Assembly: GCA_934591815.1 (NCBI GenBank)
Contig: CAKTPV010000018.1
Location: 1-35,961, forward strand
DNA: 35,961 bases
Source: an uncultured Oscillospiraceae bacterium
GTDB taxonomy: Bacteria; Bacillota; Clostridia; Oscillospirales; Oscillospiraceae
Direction of reading: 5' to 3'
The notes beneath the pieces were generated by a model, which had not been told where the DNA came from, did no database searches, and saw only the letters and a program-made list of their open reading frames with translations. Positions 34,310-35,961 of the stretch are shown here, piece after piece. Position 1 is the first letter of the stretch, and each line of letters begins with the position of its first letter. A program made the translations under genes and the position numbers.

Positions 34310-34480
34310 TTATGGATTTCTCTTCACGCCAAAGCTCCAGAAGAGGAGGAAAACGATTACTATCAACGGAACAAAAGCACCTGTGCTTATGACATTCAGA
34401 AGATATAGCGCAATTAGACCGGTCACAGCGACAGTGGCAAGCAGCCTTGCAATAAGGCTCCGTTTCATGAGCTTTTTCAT
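34310..34480 (-). CDS. 56-residue membrane protein
   Basis: A short gene easily missed: ATG at 34480, AAGGAG six bases upstream, stop TAA at 34310-34312. The product begins MKKLMKRSLIARLLATVAVT, has two hydrophobic segments (about 9-29 and 35-50) with a short polar turn (NVISTG) and ends in a basic tail (GVKRNP), so both ends probably face the cytoplasm. It starts 24 bases after the XRE regulator gene and is likely co-transcribed. Function unknown; partner or target of the regulator is possible. Confidence 0.75.
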   Translation of the reverse strand: MKKLMKRSLIARLLATVAVTGLIALYLLNVISTGAFVPLIVIVFLLFWSFGVKRNP

Positions 34481-34503
34481 GATTTACTCCTTATGTAAGT
34501 GTG

Positions 34504-34881
34504 TCATTTGGACAGCGGCATTGGCGCATAATTTAACGCCATGATGGCAAAGATCAAAGCCACAAACACGAGCAGGGCAACAGCGATGATTTTCAGCACG
34601 CGCCGCGTCCGATGGTTTCTGATGGCAAGCTGTGTATTGATGCGGGACAACTCTTCTGCCAACTGGTTCGGTTCCTCTCTGCCTTCAGCCCGGGTGCCCA
34701 GAAGCTCGCTTACAGTCGTTTCAAGAATGACAGCAAGCTTTATCAACTGCTCAGCATCGGGAACCGACTGACCTTTCTCCCATTTTGAAATGGTCTGCCG
34801 GACGACATGGAGACGTGATGCCAATTCCTCCTGCGAAAGACCTCGCTCCCTGCGTTTCAGTCGAAGGTTTTCATGAAGCAC
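34504..34881 (-). CDS. XRE-type helix-turn-helix regulator with C-terminal membrane anchor
   Basis: 125 residues from the GTG at 34881, seven bases after AGGAGG; an upstream ATG at 34911 lies at the predicted transcription start and is rejected. Residues about 4-58 form an HTH_3 domain (RRERGLSQEELASRLHVVR, QTISKWEKGQSVPDAEQLIKLA). After a polar helix a single hydrophobic segment (about 97-117) anchors the protein in the membrane, leaving a short outside tail. Such anchored regulators usually control their own small operon. Promoter at 34912-34941. Confidence 0.88.
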   Translation of the reverse strand: MLHENLRLKRRERGLSQEELASRLHVVRQTISKWEKGQSVPDAEQLIKLAVILETTVSELLGTRAEGREEPNQLAEELSRINTQLAIRNHRTRRVLKIIAVALLVFVALIFAIMALNYAPMPLSK

Positions 34882-34911
34882 GGAAACACCTCCTCTAAAG
34901 ACTTCATGCAT

Positions 34912-34941
34912 AGTTTAGCAGAAACAGGGCCATTGTGGCAA
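34912..34941 (-). promoter_or_regulatory. Putative promoter of the XRE regulator operon
   Basis: Minus strand TTGCCA (34936-34941), 18-base spacer, TAAACT (34912-34917); start near 34905, about 24 bases before the GTG. Confidence 0.5.
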
Positions 34942-34998
34942 GCAATGCAAAGTAACATTCGTGCACTTGCCCCGCTTTGGCTCAATGGCAAAAGGTGT

Positions 34999-35961
34999 TC
35001 ACTGTACCTCGTTGGGCTTTGTACCGACCTCCACAACGTTATCGCAGCAGCTCTCGATCAGCTCCCTGTCGTGGGTGATCACGAGAATGGTTCTGCCGTT
35101 CCGCGCCTCGCTTTTCAGCCTTTCCGCGATCAGGCGCATATTCTGCCCGTCAAGGCCGCTGGTGGGCTCATCAAGAATCAGTATCCTGCGGCCGGAAAAG
35201 ATGGCACAGGCGATGGCAAGCCGTTGCTTTTGCCCGCCGGACAGGGCGGACGGGTGCGCGTCCCTGTACTCGTAAAGACCAAACTCTTTGAGCAGGTTCC
35301 TTGCCCGGTCTTTGCTTTCTTCTGTCAATCTGGTATTCAGCAGCAGCTCCTCCGCCACGCTTGCCGTAAAAAACTGTGTTGACGTGTCGTTGCCGCAGTA
35401 ATAGATCTCCCTGCGCCGGACTGCCGCTCTTGCTTTTTTCCCGTCTATCAGGATATGTCCCCTTGTCTGCCTTGCCAGCCCGCAGAGGATCTGCGCAAGG
35501 GTGGTTTTCCCCGCGCCGTTTTGCCCCGTTATGGCGGTCACCTTGCCTTCCGGAAAGGAGAGGGAAACATCATCGAAAATGACTTCTTTGCGTATTCTTT
35601 TCGAGAGCCCTGCTGTCCTCAAGACGGCAGGGCTTTCGTCCAATACGGAGGGGGCGGGAGGGTACTTTCCCTCGTGCGGAGAGCGCAGACCCATGCCCAA
35701 GATGTCTGCTTCCGGTAGGCGGAGCAAATCCTCCGGTGTATACTCGACCTCTATTCTGCCGTCCCGCAGATACAAAAACCGGTCTGCGATCCCCATCAGC
35801 CAGTCGATCCTATGCTCCGCGAGGAGCAGGGTAAAGCCCTGCTCCTTGAGCTGCCGGAGGGTCTGCGCAAGCTGCCTCGTCCCGGCGGCATCGAGGTTGG
35901 CCGTCGGCTCATCACACACAAAGACCTTTGGCTTCATGGCATATACGGACGCAATGGCCGC
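34999..35961 (-). CDS. Energy-coupling factor (ECF) type double ATP-binding protein (N-terminal part outside window)
   Basis: The frame is open to the window edge. The visible 320 residues hold the end of a first ATPase domain (Walker B FVCDEPTANLD, switch His in LLAEHR) and a complete second domain: Walker A GQNGAGKTT, signature LSGGQKQR, Walker B LILDEPTSGLD and switch His in ITHDRE. Two fused nucleotide-binding domains of this type are typical of ECF transporters for vitamins, cobalt or nickel, or of YkoD-like thiamine-precursor systems. The membrane T and S components should lie upstream, outside the window. Substrate is not known. Confidence 0.9.
   Translation of the reverse strand, partial: AAIASVYAMKPKVFVCDEPTANLDAAGTRQLAQTLRQLKEQGFTLLLAEHRIDWLMGIADRFLYLRDGRIEVEYTPEDLLRLPEADILGMGLRSPHEGKYPPAPSVLDESPAVLRTAGLSKRIRKEVIFDDVSLSFPEGKVTAITGQNGAGKTTLAQILCGLARQTRGHILIDGKKARAAVRRREIYYCGNDTSTQFFTASVAEELLLNTRLTEESKDRARNLLKEFGLYEYRDAHPSALSGGQKQRLAIACAIFSGRRILILDEPTSGLDGQNMRLIAERLKSEARNGRTILVITHDRELIESCCDNVVEVGTKPNEVQ

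Overview
The window (about 36 kb, GC-rich overall) reads as chromosome of a low-oxygen gut-type Firmicute, most likely a GC-rich clostridium of the Oscillospirales. Reasons: Gram-positive style lipoproteins and strong Shine-Dalgarno sites, DUF1836 and DUF6512 proteins, a ferredoxin/rubredoxin pair under a Crp/Fnr regulator, lipoprotein MsrAB, and a TagGH/TarI/LicD-type surface-polymer locus. The genus is inference. No prophage, insertion sequence, CRISPR array or rRNA operon was seen; one tRNA gene (tRNA-Arg, anticodon CCT) is present.

Layout. 1-1317: 3' part of a phosphohexomutase. 1397-3074: DegV-family and SGNH hydrolase genes (minus) sharing a compact divergent promoter region with a DUF1836 gene (plus, 3106-3717). 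3767-17470: a 13.7 kb minus-strand surface-glycopolymer locus in two tandem operons, each with a recognisable promoter. The upstream operon (promoter 17441-17470) encodes an O-antigen polymerase/ligase-like protein, a GT4 glycosyltransferase and a polyprenyl-phosphate sugar-phosphate transferase. The downstream operon (promoter 12332-12360) encodes a DUF4422 protein, LicD, a TagB/TagF-like polymerase, a TarI/IspD-like cytidylyltransferase, an SDR, an acyltransferase, a two-component ABC exporter and UDP-galactopyranose mutase. Together they suggest a galactofuranose-containing polymer decorated with alditol- or glycerol-phosphate.

17532-22641: a DUF6512 membrane protein, a secreted transglutaminase-fibronectin III protein with near-identical internal repeats, and the GTPase BipA/TypA (TTG start). 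22745-23010: promoter, leader, tRNA-Arg and terminator. 23103-24769: Crp/Fnr regulator divergent from a ferredoxin-rubredoxin operon, with a palindrome between them placed to act on both. 25140-27622: an extracytoplasmic redox-repair operon (thioredoxin-like lipoprotein, DUF6132 membrane protein, MsrAB lipoprotein).

27801-28985: a membrane M50 metalloprotease in a less GC-rich stretch. 29245-33729: a zinc-uptake locus with a Zur-like Fur protein, a Cys-rich small membrane protein, a branched RNA hairpin, a zinc-binding lipoprotein in which a ZinT domain is inserted inside the ZnuA fold, ZnuC, ZnuB and an accessory lipoprotein. 33834-34881: a small membrane-tethered XRE regulator, a 56-residue membrane protein and a lipoprotein. 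34999-35961: a double-ATPase ECF-type transporter subunit, cut by the window edge.

The best candidates for something new are the nested ZnuA/ZinT architecture with its paired operators and structured leader, the CcdA-less extracellular methionine-sulfoxide repair operon, and the surface-polymer locus that carries hallmarks of both ABC-exported and polymerase/ligase-built glycans.
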